A stretch of 64,000 nt of DNA from Chryseobacterium shigense (GCF_014207845.1 NZ_JACHLC010000001.1:496001-560000), one strand, 5' to 3'. Numbered from the stretch's first letter, positions 45,211 to 53,930 are shown. Notes: generated by a model from the letters alone, not told the origin. Translations and numbers: made by a program.

Positions 45211-45861
45211 ATGGAAAAAGATGAATTAAAGATCCTCGCTCAAAACCTTGCCAACCCGCAGGGAGAAAAGGGTATAGAGATCGGCGAAATGATGAATGCC
45301 ACCAACATCAGCATGACGCTGGAAAGCATCAAAACACTTTTAATAGAAGATGATGAGCGTATTCTTGAAATAGGACACGGAAATGCCGGCCACCTGAAAC
45401 ATATTGTAAGCAGGGCACAAAACCTGAAATATACAGGAATCGATATTTCTGAAACCATGCACAATGAAGCCAGGAAGCTGAACAAGGATTTTGAAAGCCA
45501 GGCTGAATTTGTACTGTATGAAGGGGAAAAGCTTCCTTTTGAAGACAAAACCTTTGATAAAATATTCACGGTTAATACCGTTTATTTCTGGGAAAATCCG
45601 GTTGAATTTCTCAACGAGATCTATAGAGTTTTAAAGAGAGACGGAACTTTTGTCCTCACTTTCGGACAGAAAAAATTCATGGAAACACTGCCGTTTACAG
45701 AATACAATTTTACCATGTACAGCAACAGTGAAATGGAGCAGCTGGTTTCCAAAAGCCATTTCAAAAGAATGAAAATCTCGGAAAAAGAAGAAGATATACC
45801 AAGCAAGTCCGGAAACGAGACCATACATAGAATTTATACAGTTTTAACCATAAAAAAATAA
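45211..45861 (+). CDS. class I SAM-dependent methyltransferase in heme operon
   Basis: This 216-residue cytoplasmic protein has a Rossmann-fold SAM site: ERILEIGHGNAGHLKHI (motif I), TGIDISETMHNEAR (motif II), then DKIFTVNTVYFWENPVEFLNEIYRVLKRDGTFVL. It resembles ubiquinone/menaquinone or small-molecule methyltransferases. It is tightly packed between hmuV and the HemS gene, so it is surely co-transcribed. The substrate is unknown; a heme-derived pigment is a possibility suggested only by context. Confidence 0.82.
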   Translation: MEKDELKILAQNLANPQGEKGIEIGEMMNATNISMTLESIKTLLIEDDERILEIGHGNAGHLKHIVSRAQNLKYTGIDISETMHNEARKLNKDFESQAEFVLYEGEKLPFEDKTFDKIFTVNTVYFWENPVEFLNEIYRVLKRDGTFVLTFGQKKFMETLPFTEYNFTMYSNSEMEQLVSKSHFKRMKISEKEEDIPSKSGNETIHRIYTVLTIKK

Positions 45862-45865
45862 AATA

Positions 45866-46894
45866 ATGAGCACATTAGTTAATGATTTAAAGGAAAAATG
45901 GGAGGCTCTGAAAGCAGAAAATCCACATATAAGAATAAGAAATGCCGCAACACAGCTGGGCGTAAGCGAAGCCGAACTTTTGGCAACAAGCATAGGAGAA
46001 GGAGTAACGGTACTTAATCCTGAATTTCCGGCTATCCTTACCGAAGCAGAAAAACTGGGTAAAGTAATGGCTCTTACCCGTAATGATGAATGTGTACATG
46101 AGAGAAAAGGAATTTACCAGAACGGTGATTTCAGCAGCCCGCATGCACAGCTTTTTGTAGGAGAAGACATTGATTTGAGAATATTCCTTAACCACTGGAA
46201 ATCTGCCTTTGCCGTAGTGGAAGGAGACAAAAAAAGCCTTCAGTTTTTCGGAAAAGATGGCCTTGCTCTTCATAAGATTTACCTGACAAAAAACAGTGAT
46301 GAAGCTGCGTTCGATGCTATTGTAGGAAAATTCAAGGCGGAAGACCAGAATAGCGTATTAACCATTGAAGCAGTGGCTCCGAAAGCTCCTGAAAAAGCAG
46401 ATTCTGAGATTGATGTTGAAGGATTCAAAAAAGCCTGGACGGAATTAAAAGATACCCATGATTTCTTCATGATGACCAGAAAATTCGGGGTAAGCAGAAC
46501 CCAGGCATTAAGGCTGGCTCCTGAAGGATTTGCTAAAAAAGTTGACAATTCTAAAGTAGTGAACGTTCTTGAAGATGCTTCAGAAAAGAATATTCCTATT
46601 ATGGTTTTCGTTGGAAACAGAGGAATTATCCAGATTCATACAGGTAATGTAAAGAAAACACTTTGGCACCAGCAGTGGTTCAATGTAATGGACCCGGATT
46701 TCAACTTACATCTTGATGTTACCAAAATCGCTGAAGCATGGATCGTTAAAAAACCTACGGAAGACGGGGAAGTAACGGCTATTGAAGTATTCAACAAAGA
46801 AGGGGATTTCATCGTTCAGTTCTTCGGGAAAAGAAAGCCTGGAATTCCTGAACTGCAGGAGTGGAAAGACCTTGTTGCAGAATTAGAGAAATAA
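45866..46894 (+). CDS. hemS: HemS/ChuS-type hemin-degrading or trafficking protein
   Basis: This 342-residue cytoplasmic protein consists of two related halves: about 5-165, with GVSEAELLATSIGEGVTVL and ALTRNDECVHERKGIYQN; and about 180-342, with FGVSRTQALRLAPEGFAKKVD and IMVFVGNRGIIQIHTGNVKK. This two-fold repeat is the signature of the HemS/HmuS/ChuS family, which carries heme or opens it to release iron. It is the last gene of the compact operon and is followed by a terminator. Confidence 0.9.
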   Translation: MSTLVNDLKEKWEALKAENPHIRIRNAATQLGVSEAELLATSIGEGVTVLNPEFPAILTEAEKLGKVMALTRNDECVHERKGIYQNGDFSSPHAQLFVGEDIDLRIFLNHWKSAFAVVEGDKKSLQFFGKDGLALHKIYLTKNSDEAAFDAIVGKFKAEDQNSVLTIEAVAPKAPEKADSEIDVEGFKKAWTELKDTHDFFMMTRKFGVSRTQALRLAPEGFAKKVDNSKVVNVLEDASEKNIPIMVFVGNRGIIQIHTGNVKKTLWHQQWFNVMDPDFNLHLDVTKIAEAWIVKKPTEDGEVTAIEVFNKEGDFIVQFFGKRKPGIPELQEWKDLVAELEK

Positions 46895-46913
46895 ATAGTT
46901 AGATGATTTTTAT

Positions 46914-46950
46914 AAGGGCCGTTTTGTTTTTTTAATTCAAGGCGGTCTTT
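46914..46950 (+). terminator. heme operon terminator
   Basis: AAGGGCCGTTTTG pairs with CAAGGCGGTCTTT through standard and G-U pairs around an eleven-base T-rich loop, followed by TTGTTTTT, 20 bases after the hemS stop. Confidence 0.65.
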
Positions 46951-47078
46951 TGTTTTTGAAAGGCTAAAAAGCTGAGATGGCAAAGAAGGCTGATTGTACC
47001 TTTTGTGGTTCAGAATTAGTAAAAAAATGTGATAGTGTGAAGAAACATTTGTGTAATTTGTGTTTAAATAAAATAAGA

Positions 47079-47951
47079 ATGAAAAATATATTCATAACCG
47101 TTCTGCTGGCAGGTTTTTGTTCATTAAGCGGGCAGAATTTTAAGGCATACCAGTTTTATGATAAAAAAGGGAAAGAAGTAAAAACAGATAAACTGGTTAA
47201 AGAACTGGCTGAATATGATGTGGTTTTCTTTGGTGAAAATCATAACAGCTCAGTCAACCACTGGCTTCAGCTGAGAGTAACCGAAGCTTTGTTTGAGAAG
47301 AAAAACGGGCAGATTATTCTTGGGGCAGAAATGTTCGAAAGAGATAACCAGTCACAGTTGAATCAGTATTTGAATGGAAAATCTGATGCAAAAACATTAA
47401 AAGATTCAGCCCGCTTATGGAACAATTATACTACGGATTACAAACCGCTGGTTGATTTTGCCAAAACTAAAAAACTGAATTTCATTGCAACGAATATTCC
47501 AAGAAAATATGCTTCCCAAACTGCAAAGGAAGGACTTGAATCCCTGAATACATTAAGCGCTCAGGAGAAAACATACATCGCACAGCTTCCGATTAAAGTA
47601 ACCTTAGATACACCCGGTTATCCGGAAATGAAAGCCATGATGGGAGATCATGCGGAAGGAACAAAAGTGATGAACTTTATCTCTGCACAGGCTACAAAAG
47701 ATGCTACTATGGCTGAATCTATCCTGAAAAATATACAGGCGGGAAAAACTTTCATTCATTACAACGGAAACTATCACAGCAAAGAATTCGGTGGAATTTA
47801 CTGGTACATCAAACAGAAAAATCCCAATCTTAAAATGGCGGTAATCTCTGTTTTTGAATCTGAAGACCCTGAGCTGAAAATTCCTGCTAAAGATTATATC
47901 CCGACAGATTTTAACCTGATCATTCCGGCGGATATGACGAAAACATTTTAA
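47079..47951 (+). CDS. ChaN family lipoprotein-like, heme-related
   Basis: This exported protein of 290 residues has a signal peptide (KNIFITVLLAGFCSLSGQ), then a ChaN-type domain: YDVVFFGENHNSSVNHWLQLRV, ILGAEMFERDNQ, MMGDHAEGTKVMNF and IHYNGNYHSKEFGG, whose histidines are likely ligands. ChaN of Campylobacter binds paired hemes and is linked to iron uptake, which fits the neighbouring operon. I start it at 47079 because the signal peptide begins there; the frame is open from 46977 and encodes a Cys-rich stretch (CTFC...CNLC), probably spacer. A terminator separates it from hemS. Confidence 0.82.
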   Translation: MKNIFITVLLAGFCSLSGQNFKAYQFYDKKGKEVKTDKLVKELAEYDVVFFGENHNSSVNHWLQLRVTEALFEKKNGQIILGAEMFERDNQSQLNQYLNGKSDAKTLKDSARLWNNYTTDYKPLVDFAKTKKLNFIATNIPRKYASQTAKEGLESLNTLSAQEKTYIAQLPIKVTLDTPGYPEMKAMMGDHAEGTKVMNFISAQATKDATMAESILKNIQAGKTFIHYNGNYHSKEFGGIYWYIKQKNPNLKMAVISVFESEDPELKIPAKDYIPTDFNLIIPADMTKTF

Positions 47952-47997
47952 AATTCGGAGGGTCTTTTGACGAGAGAGTTTTTATAATTAAAAAAGG

Positions 47998-48074
47998 CTT
48001 CGACTCCGCTCAGCCTGACAGTAATAATCTATTCGTTTGTATTGTTTTAACTGCCGGGTTGAGTGGAATCAGAG
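47998..48074. repeat. CTTCGAC-type palindromic intergenic repeat, copy 2
   Basis: CTTCGACTCCGCTCAGCCTGACAGT-type left arm (47998-48022, first bases CTTCGACTCC) faces an imperfect inverted arm at 48050-48074. The left arm matches the repeat at 29364. It sits between the convergent ChaN-like and TPR regulator genes. Confidence 0.6.
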
Positions 48075-48113
48075 TTCTTAAAAAATGTTCAGCGGGTAGG
48101 GTATCACGTTGTT

Positions 48114-49637
48114 TTATTCCGGATTGTTGTCCAGGTTCTTAAACCAAAGTTCTGTACTTTCTTCAGCGGGGATATTCAGTTTTTTCCTGAGATTGTGTTT
48201 TCTGTTTCTAACGGTGCTTATAGTTCTGAAAGTATACTGTGCAATATCTTTCGTATTAAATCCTAGGTACACATATGCGCAGAGGGTAAGCTCTGAAACT
48301 CTGAGTTTAGGATCAATTTTCAGGAGTTTATTAATTAAATCTGTATAAACTTCCCGGAAACGTGTAAAAAATTCAGGGCTGTTGTTTTTGGCAAGCTGTA
48401 TCAGGTCATCAAAAGATTCATTTACCTTCTGTTTTAGTTCCTGGGTTTCTTCTTCTTTTTCCACAATGATTCTTTCTTTTTCCAGAAGAAGTTTCTTTTT
48501 TCGTTTTTGCAGCTTTCTTACAAATAAAAAGGTTGAAAGTAAAAGGATAAATCCCAATATTAAAGCACTGTATAATAATATTCTGTAATCGTGCTTATGC
48601 TTTTCCTGTTTTTCGTTTATTATTTTACGGATAGGAACTTCCACCAGCATTTTATTGGCATCTTCTATACTGTCATTAATGGTAGTATATTTTTCCAGGG
48701 CCAGCAAACGGGCATTTTCCTCTTTTGCATCTTTATAATTCTGGTATAATAATTTATAAATCTCCTTTTCATCATTAGGTCTGTTCAGTTCCTTAGCAAT
48801 ATCTATTGCTTGCAGATAATTTTCCGTGGCCTTGTTGTACTCCTTATTTTTATTATAATATAAACCTGTTGCATGCAAAACGACACACTTCTGGTAGGGG
48901 GTAACCAAAGGGTCTGATTTTAACAGCTCATGAGAAAGATCCAGAAACTTTTTAGCTTTCGCCAGATCTTTTGTATGAAGGATATAATTTTTAGCAATAC
49001 GGGTTGCTGAGATTGCATCTTTTTTTATTCCGAATGCTTTTTCTGCGGCAAGCATGGAGCTTTTAATATTTCCTGCCGCTTCATTGCTTACCGCCTGGCA
49101 ATTGTAGACATAAAACAGCGCTTTTTCCTTTTTTTGCGGATCGGGAATTTTCAGGGCCCAGTTTTCAGCAATTCCATAACTCTCCATGGCGTTTTGCAGT
49201 AAACTCAGCATTGAGTAATTTTTCCCTAATTCTGTATATACTGCTGCATTTAAATCGGCAATCTGAAGATCTTTATTGTAATATAAAGCCTCATCAAGGT
49301 ATTTCAGACTTTCTTTATAATTGCCCATGTTATTATAGAGATTTCCAACCTGAAAGCTGGAGTAGGCAGCCCCTTTTGTATACCCTATTGATTTTGAATT
49401 TTGTATTAGGGCAAGATTCAGATCTATTGCCTCCTGGTAGGTTCCTTTCTTTCTTAATTCATAAGTGGTATTACACAGCGAGTCAATTTGCGGGATAGAA
49501 TATTGGCATAGAGCAATATACGGAACCAATAGACATAATAACTGAAACCCGTTTTTCAGTAGAATATAATTTATAAAAGTAGAGGTTGAATGTAATTTTT
49601 GTTTTGGATATATCATAAATTTATGAATATTATTCAT
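48114..49637 (-). CDS. membrane TPR protein with C-terminal HTH (LuxR-like) domain
   Basis: This 507-residue protein has a hydrophobic N-terminal segment (GFQLLCLLVPYIALCQ), probably a signal or anchor. Tetratricopeptide repeats follow (about 50-330, for example SSFQVGNLYNNMGNYKESLKYLDEAL). After a membrane helix (YRILLYSALILGFILLLSTFLF, about 360) comes a Lys/Glu coiled coil, then a helix-turn-helix like that of LuxR (LTLCAYVYLGFNTKDIAQYTFRTISTVRNRKHNLRKKL). This is a known Bacteroidetes architecture for membrane-bound regulators that sense through periplasmic TPRs. The target genes are unknown. Confidence 0.85.
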   Translation of the reverse strand: MNNIHKFMIYPKQKLHSTSTFINYILLKNGFQLLCLLVPYIALCQYSIPQIDSLCNTTYELRKKGTYQEAIDLNLALIQNSKSIGYTKGAAYSSFQVGNLYNNMGNYKESLKYLDEALYYNKDLQIADLNAAVYTELGKNYSMLSLLQNAMESYGIAENWALKIPDPQKKEKALFYVYNCQAVSNEAAGNIKSSMLAAEKAFGIKKDAISATRIAKNYILHTKDLAKAKKFLDLSHELLKSDPLVTPYQKCVVLHATGLYYNKNKEYNKATENYLQAIDIAKELNRPNDEKEIYKLLYQNYKDAKEENARLLALEKYTTINDSIEDANKMLVEVPIRKIINEKQEKHKHDYRILLYSALILGFILLLSTFLFVRKLQKRKKKLLLEKERIIVEKEEETQELKQKVNESFDDLIQLAKNNSPEFFTRFREVYTDLINKLLKIDPKLRVSELTLCAYVYLGFNTKDIAQYTFRTISTVRNRKHNLRKKLNIPAEESTELWFKNLDNNPE

Positions 49638-49820
49638 GTTTCTAAAAAGTAAAAGTATATAAATAAAACTGTATTTCTTTAAATAATATGCCTGTTCACT
49701 GAATTATCCGCTCCTTTAAAGTTCATATCTTAAATTTTGAATTTTTCAAACATTTCTCATATGCTTTCATTATAGCTTTGTAATACTTTCCTTTTATCTT
49801 TACATCACAAACTGTAAAAA

Positions 49821-50450
49821 ATGAAAAAAATATCTTTTCTGCTCATCTTCTTTATCGGGTTCGTTAATGCTCAAAAACTGTCATCAAGTGAAATTTCAAT
49901 AATCAATAAAGGTGATATCAATGCGGCGTTGCCAATTTATCAGACAACAGACTCTCATCAGCATAAAACCTTATTAAGCCTCTCTACAGAAATAGATCCT
50001 GCTGATCCTAATACAGTAACTTTGGTGAAAAGGATGAAAGAATCCCTTCTTTCAACGGATGGTGGAGTAGGAATTGCAGCGCCACAGGTTGGGATCAACA
50101 GAAAAGTGATCTGGGTACAGCGTTTTGACAAGGAAGGAAATCCATTGGAGTATTTCATCAATCCTGTCATTGTATGGAGATCAGAATTGCAGAATCTTGG
50201 CCCGGAAGGGGATTTGTCTATTCCGGATTTCAGGGACCAGTTTTACAGGAGTAAAGTAATTCAGCTGGAATATACGGATCTGAAAGGGCAAAAATATTCG
50301 GAGATTGTAGAAGGTTTTACGGCTGTTATTTTTCAGCACGAGATTGACCATCTTTTCGGAATTTTGATCTCGGATAAAAAAGAGAAGGAGAAAAACGATT
50401 CTTACAAAAAAGTGGATGCTTTTAAGAAGAGTGATTCAACGACGAGATAA
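49821..50450 (+). CDS. exported peptide-deformylase-like protein with altered metal site
   Basis: This 209-residue protein has a signal peptide (MKKISFLLIFFIGFVNAQ) and a peptide deformylase domain: GGVGIAAPQVG (motif 1, near residue 76), then PEGDLSIPDF where active enzymes have EGCLS (motif 2), and QHEIDHLFG (motif 3; H173, E174, H177). The metal-binding Cys of motif 2 is replaced by D131. Ordinary deformylase is cytoplasmic and removes the formyl group from new proteins. An exported copy cannot do that, so it may act on formylated peptides outside, or be a non-catalytic relative. It appears monocistronic. Confidence 0.85.
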   Translation: MKKISFLLIFFIGFVNAQKLSSSEISIINKGDINAALPIYQTTDSHQHKTLLSLSTEIDPADPNTVTLVKRMKESLLSTDGGVGIAAPQVGINRKVIWVQRFDKEGNPLEYFINPVIVWRSELQNLGPEGDLSIPDFRDQFYRSKVIQLEYTDLKGQKYSEIVEGFTAVIFQHEIDHLFGILISDKKEKEKNDSYKKVDAFKKSDSTTR

Positions 50451-50505
50451 TGGTTTTGTTTTCATATAGGCATTCAGGCTTTATTTACAGTTTTGCAATG
50501 CCGTT

Positions 50506-51246
50506 TTAATGTGAAGATTGTCTTTTGTTTCTTGTATATGTACATCCGGGAAAATTGCTGCAGCCCCAGAAAATCCCGTATTTACCATTTCTTTCAATAA
50601 GATTTCCACCGCATTCCGGACATGAAATATTTTTATTCATACTGGAATTAACTCTTCGTGTTGTATCTTTATTCCGGTTGTTTGTTTTTGCATTGAGAAT
50701 GGTGGCGACAACTTCGTTCCTGGTTTGTTCGTTAAGGTAAAATGAATCATACCTTTTAATTGTTTTGACCAGCTTATTCACATAAACAACATCAGTATAT
50801 GTTTTGGTTTTAAGCGTTGCTCTTTTTGTAAATGTAATGATCGAATAATATCTCAGATACTTATAATTTTTCAGGACGTGCTTTAAAGCATAAATATGAC
50901 TCTGATTCTGTAAAACAGGATTATAAAACTTACGTCTGTATCTATAAATGGCCTGAATCCAGAATTTATCATTTTCATAACCCAAGATCCAGCCTTTGTA
51001 ATTTTTAGTTTCAATAACAAAGATTCCATACTCTGAAACAATAATATGATCTATCTGTGAAGTGGAGCCTTTAATCCTGAATTCAACATTATTCAGAACA
51101 ATGTATTTTTCACTATTCAGTCTTTTTAAGGCTTTTGAAACTTTATTCTCACCAATAACTCCTTTTATTCTTGGAGTGTAGTATTTAATTAATAGGAATA
51201 AGATACCCAGAACTAATAGAAAAATAATTAGAAAACTGCTATCCAT
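50506..51246 (-). CDS. NERD domain protein with C4 zinc finger
   Basis: This 246-residue protein starts with a membrane helix ([19 protein letters not shown]). A NERD nuclease-related domain follows (about 28-145) with [12 protein letters not shown], then [22 protein letters not shown], whose D-x-E-x-K arrangement resembles a nuclease active site. A topoisomerase-type C4 zinc finger ([27 protein letters not shown]) ends it. It is probably membrane-tethered and DNA- or RNA-binding. The role is unknown. Confidence 0.88.
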   Translation of the reverse strand: MDSSFLIIFLLVLGILFLLIKYYTPRIKGVIGENKVSKALKRLNSEKYIVLNNVEFRIKGSTSQIDHIIVSEYGIFVIETKNYKGWILGYENDKFWIQAIYRYRRKFYNPVLQNQSHIYALKHVLKNYKYLRYYSIITFTKRATLKTKTYTDVVYVNKLVKTIKRYDSFYLNEQTRNEVVATILNAKTNNRNKDTTRRVNSSMNKNISCPECGGNLIERNGKYGIFWGCSNFPGCTYTRNKRQSSH

Positions 51247-51310
51247 ACTGTTTGTATAAGATTTCTGTTAATGCTTTTATACTTATTGGGCCGGTTGTCA
51301 TCAGTAAATA

Positions 51311-51342
51311 AAAAAATCTGCCTCCAAAGAAACAGATTTTTT
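51311..51342 (-). terminator. terminator of nitroreductase-ohrR-ohr operon
   Basis: Arms AAAAAATCTG (51311-51320) and CAGATTTTTT (51333-51342) form a hairpin flanked by A/T runs, 20 bases past the ohr stop on the minus strand. Confidence 0.75.
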
Positions 51343-51361
51343 TATAGAAAAGAAACTAAAC

Positions 51362-51784
51362 TTAGTTATTCGTAACCGAAAGCTTAACCTCCATATTATT
51401 TCTTGTAGCATTGGAATACGGGCAGATCTGGTGAGCCTTTTCAGTTAATTCCTGTGCTTCTTCAATAGAAACCCCCGGAATATTCACATCAAGCTCTGCA
51501 GCTAAACTAAATCCTCCGTTTTCCAGCTGTCCTATACTGATTTGTGCAGCAACAGTAGTTTCCCCGGTTTTTACTTTTGAAAGGCTGATCACCCTGTTAA
51601 GAGCACTGTCGAAACACGCTGAATATCCCGCGGCAAAAAGCATTTCAGGGTTGGCAAAATCATCATTGCCGCCACCTAACGCTTTAGGCATTCTTACATC
51701 CAGTTCCAAAACTCCGTTTTCACTTTTTACATGTCCGTTTCTTCCTCCTTGTGCTGTTACTTTTGTTGTATATAATGTTTTCAT
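51362..51784 (-). CDS. ohr: organic hydroperoxide resistance protein Ohr
   Basis: Ohr is a thiol peroxidase that reduces lipid and other organic hydroperoxides. The 140 residues have the two reactive cysteines, C57 in FAAGYSACFDSAL and C121 in HQICPYSNATRNN, in the spacing that separates Ohr from OsmC. It begins directly at the end of ohrR, without a gap, so the two are co-transcribed and probably coupled. Confidence 0.95.
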   Translation of the reverse strand: MKTLYTTKVTAQGGRNGHVKSENGVLELDVRMPKALGGGNDDFANPEMLFAAGYSACFDSALNRVISLSKVKTGETTVAAQISIGQLENGGFSLAAELDVNIPGVSIEEAQELTEKAHQICPYSNATRNNMEVKLSVTNN

Positions 51785-52219
51785 TTATTTTTCTATTTTG
51801 TTTAATACTTTTAAGATTGTTTCTTTAAGGTGCAGCAGATCTTCCGAGTCTACACCAATTTTATTCTGTATTTTTCCGGGAATTTCACAGGCTTTCTGCT
51901 GCAGCTGCTTTCCGGATTCTGTCAGAAATACTTCAACCACTCTTTCATCCTCTTTTTTCCGTTTTCTGGTAATAATTCCCTTACTTTCCAGCCTTTTCAG
52001 AAGAGGAGTTAATGTTCCGCTGTCCAGAAACAGTTTTTCACCGATATGGCTTACCGGAAGACCATCATTTTCCCACAATACCATCATCACGAGATACTGC
52101 GGATAAGTGATATCAATCTCATCAAGGAACGGACGGTAAAGCCCTGTAATTTCCTTGGCAATCACATAAAGCGGAAAGCAGATCTGATTTTCCAACTGTA
52201 AAGCTTTTGAATTTTCCAT
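51785..52219 (-). CDS. ohrR: MarR-family organic peroxide sensor OhrR
   Basis: This 144-residue winged-helix repressor carries the peroxide-sensing cysteine C14 in LENQICFPLY, the position used by OhrR proteins. The recognition helix segment is LDSGTLTPLLKRLESKGIITRKRKKEDERVVEVFLTESG. Oxidation of the cysteine should release it from DNA and switch on ohr. A palindrome at 52966-52991, of OhrR-operator type, lies upstream of the nitroreductase gene that heads this operon. Confidence 0.93.
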   Translation of the reverse strand: MENSKALQLENQICFPLYVIAKEITGLYRPFLDEIDITYPQYLVMMVLWENDGLPVSHIGEKLFLDSGTLTPLLKRLESKGIITRKRKKEDERVVEVFLTESGKQLQQKACEIPGKIQNKIGVDSEDLLHLKETILKVLNKIEK

Positions 52220-52251
52220 AATACCTGAATTTGAAAGGTTTATTGAATATA

Positions 52252-52884
52252 TTACTTTTTAATGATGAATTCCTCCATCGGAACCCTTACTTTTTTCATT
52301 GAGGACAGCCAGTCTTTTTCCTCATCCCTGTAACCGAGATAAAGCAGGGTGACACTTTTTAATCCCAGTTCTTTTAATCCCAGGATTTCATCCACCACTG
52401 CATTGCTGAATCCTTCCGCGGGTGTACTGTCGATTTTCAGTTCTGCGGCCTGGGCAAGGGCAAATCCCAAAGCAATATACGTCTGTCGTGCCGTATGGGC
52501 AAAGTGCTCTTCTGAAGTCTGCGCATTATACATCTCCTTGATCTTATCCGTATAGCTTCCGAAACGCCCTCTCGGCAAATCCCTCACATCGGTATGATAA
52601 TCGTATACCTTATCAATTTTTTCATTGGAATAGCTGTCCCATGCAGCAAATACCAGCAAATGGGAAGAATCTCTCATTACCTCAGGATTTAAAGCCCCGG
52701 CAGTCATTTTTTCTTTTAATTCCTGATTTTCCACTACAATAATACGGAAAGGCTGAAGCCCCGATGAAGTAGGAGCAAGCCTGATTGCTTCTAAAATAGT
52801 ATCAAGATCTTCCTGTTTCACTTTTTTTGAAGGATCATATGCTTTTACGGCATGTCTCCACTGTAAATCTTTTATTAATGACAT
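52252..52884 (-). CDS. nitroreductase family NAD(P)H-dependent oxidoreductase
   Basis: This flavin enzyme of 210 residues resembles NfsB. Key blocks are LQWRHAVKAYDPSKKV, then LAPTSSGLQPFRIIVVEN (FMN-binding) and VTLLYLGYRDEEKDWL at the end. Substrates may be quinones or nitro compounds. It is the first gene of the nitroreductase-ohrR-ohr operon (33 bases before ohrR), which suggests a part in peroxide or electrophile stress. Confidence 0.9.
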   Translation of the reverse strand: MSLIKDLQWRHAVKAYDPSKKVKQEDLDTILEAIRLAPTSSGLQPFRIIVVENQELKEKMTAGALNPEVMRDSSHLLVFAAWDSYSNEKIDKVYDYHTDVRDLPRGRFGSYTDKIKEMYNAQTSEEHFAHTARQTYIALGFALAQAAELKIDSTPAEGFSNAVVDEILGLKELGLKSVTLLYLGYRDEEKDWLSSMKKVRVPMEEFIIKK

Positions 52885-52965
52885 TTCTGTTGGTTTAAAT
52901 TATATTTTCTGTTATTTAATTCCTTAAGCTCCTTAAAGCTGAAAAGAACTATGCAAATATATAGC

Positions 52966-52991
52966 CAATTATATTGTGTGCAATTTAATTA
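52966..52991 (-). promoter_or_regulatory. OhrR-type operator
   Basis: The 26 bases form a near palindrome (20 of 26 positions) built from CAATT, ATTG and CAAT words around TGTG. This resembles the known Bacillus OhrR site, which repeats CAATTAAATTG-type words. It lies 82 bases before the nitroreductase start and about 155 bases before the divergent SDR gene, so OhrR could control both. Confidence 0.6.
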
Positions 52992-53147
52992 TGATAGATT
53001 TAATTAATATGCATTTTAGAACAGAAAAATCAGAAGAAAGTAAAATGACAATTTATGCGTTAGTTATTTCATCTTTTTCAGCAGGAATCGGATTTTTTGG
53101 GAAGTTCTTTATTTCAAACTTTGTATTGGAATTTTAAACAAAAAACA

Positions 53148-53900
53148 ATGCAGAGATTTACAAACAAAACAGCCCTGATTACCGGCGGAACCAATGGAAT
53201 GGGATTTGCAACGGCACGGCAATTCATCAATGAAGGCGGAAATGTCATCATTACAGGACGAAGTGAAGAAACAGTAGATAAAGCTTTAAAAGGGTTAGGT
53301 AACAAAGCTTCAGGAATCATTTCAGATGCGGGAAGCATGAAAGATCTTATGAATTTACAGCAGGAAGTAAAAAAGTATACGGAAACCATCGAAGTACTCT
53401 TCGTTAATGCAGGTTACGGGAAATTTTCACCCATTGAAAATGTAGATGAGAATCACTTTAATGAGCTTTTCAATATGCTTGTTAAAGGGCCTTTCTTCAC
53501 GGTTCAGCAAATGTTGCCTTTAATGGGGAAGGGAAGCTCAGTTATTTTCAATACTTCGGTAGCAACTGAGATTGCCATGCCCAATTTTTCAATTTATTCT
53601 GCGGCAAAATCGGCAGTACAGTCTTTTATTAGAACCTTTGCAGCAGAGCTTACAGAACGTGGAATACGGGTGAACGGAATCAGTCCCGGGCATATTAAAA
53701 CCAATATTTTTAATAATACAGGCTTGAATGCCGAAGAGATTGAAAATGCAGTACATGATATTATTTCCACGATTCCTTTTAAAAGGCAGGGTGAGCCCAC
53801 AGAAATTGCCAATAGCGTGCTGTTTCTGGCTTCGGAGGAGGCTTCTTACATTCATGGGGCGGAAATTAAAGTAGATGCGGGAATTTCCGTCATAAGATAA
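53148..53900 (+). CDS. SDR family oxidoreductase
   Basis: This short-chain dehydrogenase of 250 residues has the NAD(P) loop TGGTNGMGFATA, the NAG-like motif FVNAGYG, the catalytic S-Y-K set (NTSVATE..., then YSAAKSA), and the C-terminal GAEIKVDAG typical of classical SDRs. I use the ATG at 53148 (MQRFTNKTALITGG), since the open frame from 53097 adds spacer-like residues. It is divergent from the peroxide operon and may share its operator. Confidence 0.9.
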   Translation: MQRFTNKTALITGGTNGMGFATARQFINEGGNVIITGRSEETVDKALKGLGNKASGIISDAGSMKDLMNLQQEVKKYTETIEVLFVNAGYGKFSPIENVDENHFNELFNMLVKGPFFTVQQMLPLMGKGSSVIFNTSVATEIAMPNFSIYSAAKSAVQSFIRTFAAELTERGIRVNGISPGHIKTNIFNNTGLNAEEIENAVHDIISTIPFKRQGEPTEIANSVLFLASEEASYIHGAEIKVDAGISVIR

Positions 53901-53908
53901 TTAAAAGT

Positions 53909-53930
53909 CCCTGTCATATCAATGACAGGG
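53909..53930. terminator. terminator after SDR gene
   Basis: Arms CCCTGTCAT and ATGACAGGG with a four-base loop are flanked by AAAAG and GATTTT, 8 bases after the SDR stop. Confidence 0.75.

Noticed and set aside
51362..51784. OsmC instead of Ohr
   Set aside because: The protein has the ICPYSNATRNN ending and lies directly after OhrR, both of which are typical of Ohr.
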